64,000 nucleotides of DNA from Janthinobacterium rivuli (lineage in GTDB: Bacteria > Pseudomonadota > Gammaproteobacteria > Burkholderiales > Burkholderiaceae_D). The notes beneath the pieces are model-generated. The model did not search any database and was not told where the DNA came from. It worked only from the letters and a program-made list of their open reading frames with translations. Of the stretch, positions 28,080 through 37,267 are shown one piece after another. A program made the position numbers and the translations under genes. The stretch is from contig NZ_WFLJ01000006.1 of assembly GCF_009208735.1 (NCBI RefSeq), forward strand, positions 62,001 through 126,000, written 5' to 3'. Position 1 is the stretch's first letter. Every line of letters starts with the position of its first letter.

Positions 28080-29351
28080 ATGACCACCAGCTGCCCAGTC
28101 ATTTCCGTTCCCGTCACCGCGCCCGTGCTGGGCGATGCCCACCGCTGGAAAGTGCTGGCCGTCGGCGTGGCGGCCAATGCCAGCTTTTCCGCCGCCGCCA
28201 ACGGCATGCCCACCACGGCCATCTGGCTGCGCAGCGGCTATCACCTGAGCAATACCGAACTGGGCGTGGCGCTGGGCGCCATGGGCCTGGGCGTGGCCCT
28301 GACCGAATTACCGTGGGGCATGGCCACCGACCGCTGGGGCGACCGTCCCGTACTACTGACCGGCTTGCTGGGCACCATGCTGGCGCTGTTGACCTTGCTG
28401 CTGTGGATTACGCCGCAGGGCAGCGCCGTGCCGCCCCTGTGGGCGCTGGCGGCGGGCCTGGCGCTGGTCGGCGTGCTGGGCGGCAGCGTGAATGGCGCCA
28501 GCGGCCGCGCCGTGATGCGCTGGTTCGGCGCCGGCGAACGGGGTTTCGCCATGAGCATCCGCCAGACGGCCGTGCCGCTCGGCGGCGGCCTGGGCGCCCT
28601 CGTCCTGCCCAGCCTGGCATCACGCTATGGCTTCATGCCCGTGTTTGGCGCCCTGGCCCTCGTATGCGGCCTGTCGGCGTTTTTTACGTGGCGATGGATG
28701 CATGAGCCCGATTTCTCTGCCGAGGCCGCCACGGGGCCGCAAAACGCGTCCACGGGCCTGATTGGGGGCAAGCCTGCGCCGCCGTTGCCAGGTCCGCTCA
28801 AAAACCGCAAAGTCTGGCGCATGGTGGCCGCCATCGGCTTGCTGTGCGTGCCGCAGTTTGCCGTGCTCAGCTACGCCACCGTGTTCCTGCACGACCATGG
28901 CCACCTTGGCCTGGCGGCCATCACGGCCGTGATGGTGGCCCTGCAGGCGGGCGCCATGGTGATGCGCATCTGGAGCGGACGCCACACGGACCGCCACGCG
29001 AACCGGCCCGCCTATTTGCGCGGCTCGGCCCTGGTGGCGCTGGCGTCGTTCATTTTGCTGGGATGCATCGCCTGGCTGGACGCGCCGGGCTGGCTGTTGA
29101 TGGCCGCCGTGGTGGCCGCCGGTATCGCCGTGTCCGCCTGGCATGGCGTGGCCTACACGGAACTGGCGACGGAAGCGGGCGGCGCCAACGCGGGCACGGC
29201 CTTGGGCATGGCGAACACGGCCGTCTACGTGGGGCTGTTCCTCACGCCGATCGCCATCCCGCACGTGCTGGCGGCCAGCAGCTGGCCCGTCGTGTGGTGG
29301 GCGGCGGGGCTGGTCGCGCTGATGACCTGGCCGCTGTTTCCGAAAGACTAG
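28080..29351 (+). CDS. MFS transporter
   Basis: A 423-residue, 12-helix major facilitator. The motif-A-like loop between helices 2 and 3 is GMATDRWGDRPVLL, and a matching loop SGRHTDRHANRP lies in the second half. The substrate is not predictable. Two in-frame ATGs (28029, 28080) are possible; neither has a strong SD and the second gives a normal N-terminus. It overlaps the convergent HTH regulator gene by 4 bp. Confidence 0.83.
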   Translation: MTTSCPVISVPVTAPVLGDAHRWKVLAVGVAANASFSAAANGMPTTAIWLRSGYHLSNTELGVALGAMGLGVALTELPWGMATDRWGDRPVLLTGLLGTMLALLTLLLWITPQGSAVPPLWALAAGLALVGVLGGSVNGASGRAVMRWFGAGERGFAMSIRQTAVPLGGGLGALVLPSLASRYGFMPVFGALALVCGLSAFFTWRWMHEPDFSAEAATGPQNASTGLIGGKPAPPLPGPLKNRKVWRMVAAIGLLCVPQFAVLSYATVFLHDHGHLGLAAITAVMVALQAGAMVMRIWSGRHTDRHANRPAYLRGSALVALASFILLGCIAWLDAPGWLLMAAVVAAGIAVSAWHGVAYTELATEAGGANAGTALGMANTAVYVGLFLTPIAIPHVLAASSWPVVWWAAGLVALMTWPLFPKD

Positions 29352-30007
29352 GGCAGCGTCCTGATCCGATAAACGCAGCGCATGGCGTTCGCCAGCACAT
29401 GCTGCTCGCGCACGATGCTGGCGCTCGGCCCCACCACTTCCTGGAACAGCTGCAGTTCCGAGCGGCAAAAACCCTGGCAAGTGCGCGCGGCGGCGCAGAT
29501 GGGGCAGTGATCCTCGATCAACAGCCAGTCGCCGCCGTCCGCTTCCACGCGCGCCATATAGCCCTCCTCGTCGCGCACGGCCGCCAGCTGCCGCAAGCGC
29601 GTGGGCAAGTCCGGCGCCGAGCACGCCAAGGCGTAGGCGCTGCGGCTTTCCTCTTCGCGCTGCGTGATCAATTTATCCAGCCCCGCCTCGCCGAACAGCT
29701 GGCGCACGGAACCGATCAGCTTGATCGTCAGCTGCGCATGCGTGTCGGGAAAGCGCGCATTGCCCGCCTCCGTCAAGACCCAGTTCTGGCGCGGCCGGCC
29801 CGCGCCCGCCTGCGCTTCCTGGCGCCCCTCGATCAGGCCCGCCGCCACCAGCTTTTGCACTTGCTGGCGCGCCGCCTCGCCCGTCATGTCCAGGGTCTTG
29901 GCCAGGGTGGCCGTGGAGACGGGTCCCTTGGTCTTGATGAAATACAGGATGCGCTCCGTCGTTTGCGGTGCCTCGCTATTATCCAAACGTTTACTTGTGT
30001 AATTCAT
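29348..30007 (-). CDS. HTH regulator with a five-cysteine C-terminal cluster (COG2345/SufR-like)
   Basis: A 219-residue protein: N-terminal winged helix-turn-helix (about 15-75, VSTATLAKTLDMTGEAARQQ), helical middle part, and a C-terminal block with Cys168, Cys171, Cys177, Cys181 and Cys211 (CPICAAARTCQGFC then RCVYRI). This resembles iron-sulfur regulators of the SufR/COG2345 group, so an Fe-S cluster is likely but not proven. ATG 30007 is preferred to a TTG at 30016. It is divergent from the DUF2165-RND operon (125-bp gap) and may regulate it. Confidence 0.78.
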   Translation of the reverse strand: MNYTSKRLDNSEAPQTTERILYFIKTKGPVSTATLAKTLDMTGEAARQQVQKLVAAGLIEGRQEAQAGAGRPRQNWVLTEAGNARFPDTHAQLTIKLIGSVRQLFGEAGLDKLITQREEESRSAYALACSAPDLPTRLRQLAAVRDEEGYMARVEADGGDWLLIEDHCPICAAARTCQGFCRSELQLFQEVVGPSASIVREQHVLANAMRCVYRIRTLP

Positions 30008-30131
30008 TTCACTCAACTATCATGGGGCCAGTTAACCAACTAATTGCTTGCATAATAGGCCGGTAGCTCCCCGCTGTCGAGGAGTTTCCACGTCCGCATG
30101 CCGGCAAGACACTCTTTTGGACTGGAATCCC

Positions 30132-30614
30132 ATGCAGCTGCAGCACTCGATCTGGCTGTTTCACGCCATTCTCGCCACCGGCCTGGCCCTCTGGCTCAGC
30201 CTGGCCGCCATCAACAACCTGCACGCCTTCCACGGCGCCGTCTGGGCCATCGGCAACACCATGCGCATGGACCCGCTGCGCCAGGACCCGACCATCGTGA
30301 CGCCGCTGCTGCGCCGCGCGCTCACGTCCTTGACCCTGCACCGGCTGTCGCTGGGCGCGGTGCTATCGCTGCAACTGCTGGCCGCCATCGCCGCCTGGAC
30401 GGGCGTGGCGCTGTTCCTTGGCGCCTCGCCGACGGCGGCGCTGCCCTGGCTGAACCTGGCCTTGTGCGCCATGGCCGCCTTCTTGCTGCTGATGCACCTG
30501 GGCGGCCTGTGGTTCGGCTACTGGATCGCGCAGGAAGGCTTGCAGACGACGCACCTGGTGCTGCTGCTGTGGACCATCGGCCTGTTCCTTCTTTTCAACG
30601 CGCAGCGGACCTGA
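30132..30614 (+). CDS. DUF2165-family small membrane protein
   Basis: A 160-residue protein with four predicted helices (about 8-28, 66-92, 102-122, 138-156). The AINNLHAFHGAV and GLWFGYWIAQEG segments fit the DUF2165 pattern. Function is unknown. It opens an apparent operon with the RND pump genes (51-bp gap), the place that mexG holds in Pseudomonas mexGHI-opmD, though it does not look like a MexG (DoxX-type) protein. ATG 30132 gives the usual family length; a frame extension upstream to 30048 is less likely. Confidence 0.62.
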   Translation: MQLQHSIWLFHAILATGLALWLSLAAINNLHAFHGAVWAIGNTMRMDPLRQDPTIVTPLLRRALTSLTLHRLSLGAVLSLQLLAAIAAWTGVALFLGASPTAALPWLNLALCAMAAFLLLMHLGGLWFGYWIAQEGLQTTHLVLLLWTIGLFLLFNAQRT

Positions 30615-30665
30615 TCAGCCTCTGCTGCGCCTCTCTTCCTTGTGACTGCTGTAAAGGACTTCATC

Positions 30666-31766
30666 ATGCATACGAAACTCGTCGGCGCCTCCGCGCTGGC
30701 CATCACGCTGGCCGTCGCGGGCGCCGCGCTGTACCCGCGCGCGCACTCCCAAGCGGCCGATGCCGCCGCCACTCACGCCACCAAGGTGGCGCTGGTCCCC
30801 GTCGTGCTGGGCACGCAGGAGCGCTACTTCACCGGCGTGGGCGAACTGGAAGCGGCGCGCCAGGTGCTGGTGGCGGCCGAAACGGGCGGGCGCGTCACGC
30901 AGATCCGCTTCGAGTCGGGCCAGAGCGTGGCGGCCGGCGCCGTCCTCGTGCAACTCAATGACGCCCAGGAACAGGCGGCCCTGCTGCGCCAGCGCGCGCA
31001 GCTGAAAAACGCGGAAAGCAGCCTTGCCCGCACGGCGCAGATGGTCAGGGAAAAGGCGGCCACCCAGGAGCAGCTCGATAGCGCCCTGGCCGCGCGCGAC
31101 GCGGCCCTGGGCGACGTGCGACAGACGGAGGCGCTGATCGCGCAAAAGACCATCCGCGCGCCGTTCGCCGGCCAGCTGGGCATCCGCAAGGTGCACGCGG
31201 GTCAGTACCTGAACGCGGCCGACACGGTGGCCAGTTTGATCGACACGAAGTCGCTGCTGGTGAACTTCGCCCTCGATGAGCAGAGCAGCGCCAAGCTGGC
31301 GCCGGGCCAGGCCGTGCAAGTGCTGGTGGACGCCTATCCCGATGAAGTCTTCACGGCGAAGATCAACGCCGTCGATCCGCTGATCGCCCGCTCGCGCATG
31401 GTGCAGGTGCAGGCGGCGCTGACCCATCCCCGCAGCGCCCTGAGGCCGGGCATGTACGCGAATGTGCGCGTGGCGCGCGTCGCGGGCAGGCAGCTGACGG
31501 TGCCGGAAACGGCCGTGACCTACAACGCGTACGGCGACACGGTATTCGTCGCGCAGCAGGAAGGCAAGCAGCCGCTCACCGTCAAGCGCGTGGCCGTGAA
31601 ACTGGGCGAGCGGGCCGGGGGCAGGGTGGCCATCCTGGACGGCTTGCGCGAAGGCCAGCGCGTGGTCGCCTCGGGCCAGCTGAAACTGGCCGACGGCATG
31701 GCCGTGCAGGCCGTGGCCAATACCCTGGACGAGGCGAAACGCGCCGTGCCCAAGGCCGGCTCGTAA
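30666..31766 (+). CDS. RND efflux periplasmic adaptor (MexH-like)
   Basis: A 366-residue membrane fusion protein linking the inner-membrane pump to the outer-membrane channel. It has an N-terminal signal/anchor (about 5-25), a lipoyl-type half motif (GGRVTQIRFESGQSV), a short alpha-hairpin, the second lipoyl half (KTIRAPFAGQLGIRKV) and a beta-barrel. ATG 30666 has AAAGGAC upstream. The permease gene begins 15 bp later. It looks closest to MexH-type adaptors. Confidence 0.88.
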   Translation: MHTKLVGASALAITLAVAGAALYPRAHSQAADAAATHATKVALVPVVLGTQERYFTGVGELEAARQVLVAAETGGRVTQIRFESGQSVAAGAVLVQLNDAQEQAALLRQRAQLKNAESSLARTAQMVREKAATQEQLDSALAARDAALGDVRQTEALIAQKTIRAPFAGQLGIRKVHAGQYLNAADTVASLIDTKSLLVNFALDEQSSAKLAPGQAVQVLVDAYPDEVFTAKINAVDPLIARSRMVQVQAALTHPRSALRPGMYANVRVARVAGRQLTVPETAVTYNAYGDTVFVAQQEGKQPLTVKRVAVKLGERAGGRVAILDGLREGQRVVASGQLKLADGMAVQAVANTLDEAKRAVPKAGS

Positions 31767-31781
31767 AGGAAAAACATCGCC

Positions 31782-34700
31782 ATGAAATTTACCGATCTAT
31801 TCGTGCGCCGCCCCGTGCTGGCGCTGGTGATCAGCACCTTGATCCTGATGCTGGGCGTGATCGCCATCCTGCAACTGCCGATCCGCCAATACCCGATGCT
31901 CGAATCGTCCACCATCACGGTGAGCACCACGTATCCGGGCGCCTCGGCGGAACTGATGCAGGGCTTTGTGACGCAGCCGATCGCGCAAGCCGTGTCGTCG
32001 GTGGAAGGCATCGATTACCTGACCTCGTCCTCGGTGCAGGGCAGCAGCACGGTCACCGTGCGCATGGAACTGAACCGCGATTCCACGCAGGCGCTGACGG
32101 AAGTGATGGCCAAGGTCAACCAGGTGCGCTACAAGCTGCCCGAAGGCGCTTTTGACCCCGTCATCGAGCGCTCGGCCGGCGATTCCTCGGCCGTCGCCTA
32201 TGTCGGCTTTGCCAGCGAGAGCGTGTCCGCGCCCGCGCTGACGGATTACCTGGCGCGCGTCGTGCAGCCGATGTTCGCCACCATCGACGGCGTGGCGAAG
32301 GTCGACGTGTATGGCGGCCAGCAGCTGGCCATGCGTTTGTGGATCGACCCGGCCAAACTGGCCGCGCGGGGACTCACGGCGGCCGACGTGGCCGACGCCG
32401 TTCGGCGCAATAACTACCAGGCGGCGCCCGGCAAGGTGAAGGGACAATTCGTCGTCTCCAACATTAGCGTCAACACGGATCTGACCAGCGTGGCGCAATT
32501 TCGCGACATGGTCATCACCAAGGGCGGCGATGCAAAGGACAGCGCCGCCCTCGTGCGCCTGAAGGACGTGGGCACGGTGGAACTGGGCGCGGCCGCGACG
32601 GAGACGAGCGGCATCATGGATGGCGTGCCGGCCGTGTATCTGGGCCTGTCGCCCACGCCGGGCGGCAACCCGCTGGTGATCGTCGACGGCATCAAGAAGC
32701 TGCTGCCAGAGATCCAGAAAACCCTGCCGCCCGGCGTGAAGGTCGAGCTGGCGTTCGAGACGGCGCGCTTCATCCAGTCCTCCATCGACGAGGTGGCGCA
32801 CACCCTGCTCGAAGCGCTGCTCATCGTCGTCATCGTCATCTACCTGTGCATGGGCTCCTTGCGCTCGGTGCTCATTCCCGTCGTGACGATTCCGCTGTCG
32901 ATGCTGGGCGCTGCCGCGCTGATGCTGGCCTTCGGCTTCAGCATCAATTTACTGACCTTGCTGGCGATGGTGCTGGCCGTGGGCCTGGTGGTCGATGACG
33001 CCATCGTCGTGGTGGAAAACGTGCACCGGCATATCGAGGAAGGCAAGACGCCCGTGGCGGCCGCCCTGGTGGGCGCACGCGAAGTGGCCGGCCCCGTGAT
33101 CGCCATGACGATCACCCTGGCGGCCGTGTATGCGCCGATCGGCATGATGGGGGGGCTCACCGGCGCGCTGTTCAAGGAATTCGCGCTGACCCTGGCCGGC
33201 GCCGTGGTGGTGTCGGGCGTGGTGGCGCTGACCCTGTCGCCCGTGATGAGCTCCTTGCTGCTGCAGCCGAAACAAGCGGAAGGGCGCATGGCGCGGGCCG
33301 CCGAGCACTTCTTCGAAGGTTTGACTTCGCGCTACGCGCGCCTGCTGGACCGCTCGCTGCAGCACCGCTGGCTGAGCGCCGCTTTCGCCGCGCTGGTGAT
33401 GGTCAGTCTGCCGTTCCTGTACCTGCTGCCGCAGCGCGAACTGGCGCCGGCGGAAGACCAGGCCAGCGTGCTGACGGCGATCAAGGCGCCGCAGCATGCC
33501 AACCTCGATTACGTCGAGCGCTTCTCGTACAAGCTCGATGACATCTACAAGCATATCCCCGAAACGGCATCGCGCTGGATCATCAATGGCGGTGAAGGCC
33601 CCGCATCGAGCATCGGCGGCATCAACCTCACGCCCTGGGCCGAACGCTCGCGCAACGCGGCCGTCATCCAGGCCGAATTGCAGCACGCCGTGGGCGACGT
33701 GGAAGGCACCAGCATCTTCGCCTTCCAGCTGGCGCCCCTGCCGGGGTCGAGCGGCGGCTTGCCTGTGCAGCTGGTCTTGCGCAGCGCGCAGGATTACGCC
33801 ACCCTGTTCCGCACCATGGAAGACGTCAAGCAGCGCGCGCGCGATAGCGGCCTGTTTGCCGTCGTCGACAGCGACCTCGATTACAACAACCCCGTGGTGA
33901 AGGTTAAAGTGGACCGCTCGAAGGCGAACAGCCTGGGCATCCGCATGCAGGACATCGGCGAATCGCTGGCCGTGCTGGTGGGCGAAAATTACCTGAACCG
34001 CTTCGGCATGGATGGCCGCGCCTACGACGTCATCGCGCAAAGCCCGCGCGAACAGCGATTGACGGCGCAAGCGCTGACGCAGCAGTACGTGCGCGCAGAC
34101 GATGGCAGCCTGCTGCCGCTGTCCGCCGTCGTTTCGGTGAGCGAACAGATCGAGCCGAACATGCTGACGCAGTTCAACCAGCAAAACGCGGCCACCTTCC
34201 AGGGCGTGCCGGCGCCGGGCGTGACCCTGGGCGACGCCGTCGCCTTCCTCGACGGCGTGGCGAAAACCCTGCCGCCGGGCTTCAGCTACGACTGGCAATC
34301 GGACGCGCGCCAGTTCGCCACGGAAGGCAATGCGCTGCTGCTGGCCTTCCTCGCGGCCGTCGTCGTGATCTACCTGGTGCTGGCCGCCCAGTATGAAAGC
34401 CTGACGGACCCTTTGATCATCCTGATCACGGTGCCGCTGTCGATCTGCGGCGCGCTGATCCCACTGGCGCTGGGCTACGCCACCGTCAACATCTATACGC
34501 AGATCGGTCTCGTGACCCTGATCGGCTTGATCAGCAAACACGGGATTTTGATGGTGGAATTTGCCAACGAATTGCAGGTGCATGAACGGCTCGACCGCAT
34601 CACGGCCATACGCAAGGCGGCGCAGATCCGCCTGCGCCCGATTTTGATGACGACGGCCGCCATGGTGGTGGGCCTGGTACCGCTGCTGTTCGCTTCCGGC

Positions 34701-34880
34701 GCGGGTGCCAACAGCCGCTTCGGCCTGGGCGTGGTGATCGTTTCCGGCATGTTGATCGGCACCTTCTTCACGCTGTTCGTGCTGCCCACCGTGTACACCT
34801 TTTTGGCCCGCCGCCACACGGCCGACCATGCCACGCCGCGCGCGCGCGACCTGTCGCAGGCGCTGAAGGAATCCCCATGA
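31782..34880 (+). CDS. RND multidrug efflux permease (MexI-like)
   Basis: A 1032-residue proton-driven pump of the HAE1 family with twelve helices and two large periplasmic loops. The N-terminus MKFTDLFVRRPVLALVIST and the region PIRQYPMLESSTITV closely resemble MexI. The helix-4 proton relay GLVVDDAIVVVENVHRH is intact. The stop overlaps the channel gene (34877-34880). The substrate is unknown; MexI pumps export phenazine precursors and quorum-sensing related compounds. Confidence 0.93.
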   Translation: MKFTDLFVRRPVLALVISTLILMLGVIAILQLPIRQYPMLESSTITVSTTYPGASAELMQGFVTQPIAQAVSSVEGIDYLTSSSVQGSSTVTVRMELNRDSTQALTEVMAKVNQVRYKLPEGAFDPVIERSAGDSSAVAYVGFASESVSAPALTDYLARVVQPMFATIDGVAKVDVYGGQQLAMRLWIDPAKLAARGLTAADVADAVRRNNYQAAPGKVKGQFVVSNISVNTDLTSVAQFRDMVITKGGDAKDSAALVRLKDVGTVELGAAATETSGIMDGVPAVYLGLSPTPGGNPLVIVDGIKKLLPEIQKTLPPGVKVELAFETARFIQSSIDEVAHTLLEALLIVVIVIYLCMGSLRSVLIPVVTIPLSMLGAAALMLAFGFSINLLTLLAMVLAVGLVVDDAIVVVENVHRHIEEGKTPVAAALVGAREVAGPVIAMTITLAAVYAPIGMMGGLTGALFKEFALTLAGAVVVSGVVALTLSPVMSSLLLQPKQAEGRMARAAEHFFEGLTSRYARLLDRSLQHRWLSAAFAALVMVSLPFLYLLPQRELAPAEDQASVLTAIKAPQHANLDYVERFSYKLDDIYKHIPETASRWIINGGEGPASSIGGINLTPWAERSRNAAVIQAELQHAVGDVEGTSIFAFQLAPLPGSSGGLPVQLVLRSAQDYATLFRTMEDVKQRARDSGLFAVVDSDLDYNNPVVKVKVDRSKANSLGIRMQDIGESLAVLVGENYLNRFGMDGRAYDVIAQSPREQRLTAQALTQQYVRADDGSLLPLSAVVSVSEQIEPNMLTQFNQQNAATFQGVPAPGVTLGDAVAFLDGVAKTLPPGFSYDWQSDARQFATEGNALLLAFLAAVVVIYLVLAAQYESLTDPLIILITVPLSICGALIPLALGYATVNIYTQIGLVTLIGLISKHGILMVEFANELQVHERLDRITAIRKAAQIRLRPILMTTAAMVVGLVPLLFASGAGANSRFGLGVVIVSGMLIGTFFTLFVLPTVYTFLARRHTADHATPRARDLSQALKESP

Positions 34881-36265
34881 AAAATTACCGCTATCTTGTC
34901 TGCCTTTTCCCCCTGCTGGCCGGCTGCGCCGTCAGCCCCGCCTACGTCACGCCGGGCACGCCCGACGTCCATCTGGCCAGCCCGCAGCAGGCGCAGTTCG
35001 CACCCGCTGCGAGCGCCGTCAGCGAGGCCGCCTGGTGGACGTTTTTCGATGATGCGCGCCTGTCGCAACTGATCGCCAGCGCTTTGACGCACAACCTCGA
35101 TATCGCCCAGGCACAGGCGAACCTGCTGGCCGCGCGCGCCGTCTTCGACGAACGCCGGCTCGATGAACTGCCCACTGTCACGGGCCAGGCGGGCTGGCAG
35201 CGCAGCGTCCAGCAAGACACGCCGGACAGCCACGCCGCCAGCACGCATACGCGCGTGGGCTTCGACGCGCAATGGGAGATCGACCTGTTCGGCCGCCTCG
35301 CGCATATCAGCCGCTCGGCGCAGGCGCGCGCCGACGCGGCGCAGGCGGACTTGCGGCAGGTGCAGCTGACGATCGCCGCCGAGGTGGCGCGCAATTACTA
35401 CGAGGCGCTCGGCTACCAGCAAAACCTGGCGCTGACGCAGGCGCAGGTGCACAGCTGGCGCGATACGGTGGCCCTGATCGACGCGCGCATCCGCGCCGGC
35501 GGCGGCTTGCCGGAAGAACGCCACAACGCGCTGGCCAACCTGGCGCGCAGCGAGGCGGCCATCCCGCCGTTGCAGGCAGGCTTGCGCCAGGCGCAGTACC
35601 GGCTCGACGTGCTGAGCGGCCAGGCGCCCGGCGCCATCGCGCTGGCGACCATGCCGCGCCAGGAAGCGCCGCTGGCGGGCCAGCTGCCGCTGGGCGACGT
35701 GAACCGCCTGATCAAGCAGCGTCCCGACGTGGTGCGCGCCGAGCGCCTGCTGGCCGCCTCCAGCGAAGACGTGGGCGCGGCCACGGCCGACCTGTATCCG
35801 CGCCTGAGCCTGGGCGGCTTTTTAGGCTTCTTTGCGCTGCGCGGCAGCGGCGTGTTCGACGGCGGCGCGCGCGCCTTCGAGCTGGCGCCCTCGGTCAGCT
35901 ATCCGGCCTTCCGCCTGGGCAGCGTCAAGGCACGCCTGCGCGGCACGCAGGCCGAGGCGCAGGGCGCCCTGGCGCGCTATGCACAAGCCATCCTGGTGGC
36001 GCAGGAAGACGTGGAAAACGCCGTCACGCAACTGGCGGAAAACCAGACGCGATTAGCCTCGCTGCTGGAATCGGCACGCCACGGCAATGCGGCCCTCGGC
36101 ATCGCCAGCACCCGCTATGCGGGCGGCGCCGGCAGCTATCAGGCGGTGCTGGAAAACCAGCGCGCCTTGTACGATATCCGGCGCGAAGCGCTGCAGGCGG
36201 AAACGGCGTCGTATATCGATGCGATCGCGCTGTACAAGGCGCTGGGATGGGGGCACACTATGTGA
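34877..36265 (+). CDS. NodT-family outer-membrane efflux lipoprotein (OpmD-like)
   Basis: A 462-residue TolC-type channel. A signal peptide with lipobox LLAGC is followed by two repeats of the outer-membrane efflux domain (AWWTFFDDARLSQLIASAL near residue 55 and RPDVVRAERLLAASSEDVGAA near 280). It completes a tripartite pump with the two preceding genes and overlaps the permease by 4 bp. Confidence 0.92.
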   Translation: MKNYRYLVCLFPLLAGCAVSPAYVTPGTPDVHLASPQQAQFAPAASAVSEAAWWTFFDDARLSQLIASALTHNLDIAQAQANLLAARAVFDERRLDELPTVTGQAGWQRSVQQDTPDSHAASTHTRVGFDAQWEIDLFGRLAHISRSAQARADAAQADLRQVQLTIAAEVARNYYEALGYQQNLALTQAQVHSWRDTVALIDARIRAGGGLPEERHNALANLARSEAAIPPLQAGLRQAQYRLDVLSGQAPGAIALATMPRQEAPLAGQLPLGDVNRLIKQRPDVVRAERLLAASSEDVGAATADLYPRLSLGGFLGFFALRGSGVFDGGARAFELAPSVSYPAFRLGSVKARLRGTQAEAQGALARYAQAILVAQEDVENAVTQLAENQTRLASLLESARHGNAALGIASTRYAGGAGSYQAVLENQRALYDIRREALQAETASYIDAIALYKALGWGHTM

Positions 36266-36291
36266 TCTGTTTAGCTCGGAAAGGCAAAGCG

Positions 36292-36867
36292 ATGTTCACG
36301 CAAGGCAGCTGGCTCAACCCACCGGAAACCTGGTCCGCCGACGACGCGCAATTGCGCGTGACGACGGACGCGCATACGGATTTCTGGCGCAAGACCTCGT
36401 ATGGCTTTATCCGCGACAGCGGCCACTTCTTCGGCACGGACATCGACGGCGATTTCACGGCGCAGCTGCATGTGGCGGCGCAGTACGCATCGCTGTACGA
36501 CCAGGCCGGCATGATGGTGCGCATCGATGCGGACAACTGGATCAAGTGCGGCGTCGAATTTTCCGACGGCCAGCTCTTGTTGAGCAGCGTGCTGACGGTG
36601 GATAAATCCGACTGGGCCGTCAGTCTGGCGCCCGCCATACCGGACGGTCTCTGGCTGCGCGTGACGGTGGCGCAAGGCGTGATCCGGGTGCAGTATTCAA
36701 CCGATGGAAAGCGCTGGCCGCTGCTGCGCCTGGCGCCGTTTCCCGCGGCCGGCAGCTACCTGGTGGGACCCATGTGCTGCACGCCGGAGCGCGCTGGCCT
36801 GGAAGTGATTTTTTCCCACTTTTACTGCGGCCCCGCGCTGCAAAAAGACTTGCACGATTTAAGCTAG
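36292..36867 (+). CDS. DUF1349 domain protein
   Basis: A 191-residue protein filled by one DUF1349 domain, a concanavalin-like beta-sandwich related to yeast YwrO/regulation proteins of unknown role (SYGFIRDSGHFFG, DQAGMMVRIDADNWIKCG, SHFYCGPA). ATG 36292 has AAAGG upstream. It follows the efflux channel by 26 bp on the same strand, so it may be co-transcribed; a functional link is not evident. Confidence 0.82.
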   Translation: MFTQGSWLNPPETWSADDAQLRVTTDAHTDFWRKTSYGFIRDSGHFFGTDIDGDFTAQLHVAAQYASLYDQAGMMVRIDADNWIKCGVEFSDGQLLLSSVLTVDKSDWAVSLAPAIPDGLWLRVTVAQGVIRVQYSTDGKRWPLLRLAPFPAAGSYLVGPMCCTPERAGLEVIFSHFYCGPALQKDLHDLS

Positions 36868-36868
36868 A

Positions 36869-37267
36869 TCAAGCGGCCCACGTCTCGTGCAGATGGCGCC
36901 ACAGCAGGCCGCCATCCGGCGTTTTCTCGTACACGACGGTCGACAGGCGCTCGGTGTTTTCCGCGCCCGGCAGCGACTGGAATTCACGGTAGGACACGGT
37001 GGCGCCGGCCGCGCTTTCCTGGATCAATGTCAGGTCGCTGATGCGCATGGCGAGGCCCGGGCGGCTGCCGCCGGCGCCCTGGAACAACGCCGTCAGGCCG
37101 GCATGATCGAGCCGCTTGCCGCCGGGTGACACCATCGTGAAATCCAGCGAGAAACGCGCGAGCAATGCGGCGCAATGCTGCGGCGCCGTGGCCTCGCCGG
37201 AGAGCCACTCGCGGATCAGCACATGCGTGGTCAGGACGTCGTCAAAATAAAGGTTCGATGCATTCAT
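36869..37267 (-). CDS. NTF2-like/SnoaL-type small protein
   Basis: A 132-residue protein with the cone-shaped NTF2-like pattern: N-terminal helix, FTMVSPGGKRLDHAGL loop, and final strands ending in WRHLHETW. Such proteins are small enzymes or ligand binders of varied role. Its ATG overlaps the stop of the upstream DHA2 transporter gene (ATGA, 37264-37267), so the two are coupled. Substrate unknown. Confidence 0.75.
   Translation of the reverse strand: MNASNLYFDDVLTTHVLIREWLSGEATAPQHCAALLARFSLDFTMVSPGGKRLDHAGLTALFQGAGGSRPGLAMRISDLTLIQESAAGATVSYREFQSLPGAENTERLSTVVYEKTPDGGLLWRHLHETWAA

Noticed and set aside
30132..30614. MexG as the name for the first gene of the RND operon
   Set aside because: Position matches, but the sequence fits DUF2165 rather than the DoxX-type MexG.
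32949..34829. 626-codon minus-strand frame over the RND permease
   Set aside because: Antisense shadow of a clear permease gene; His/Gln/Arg-rich.
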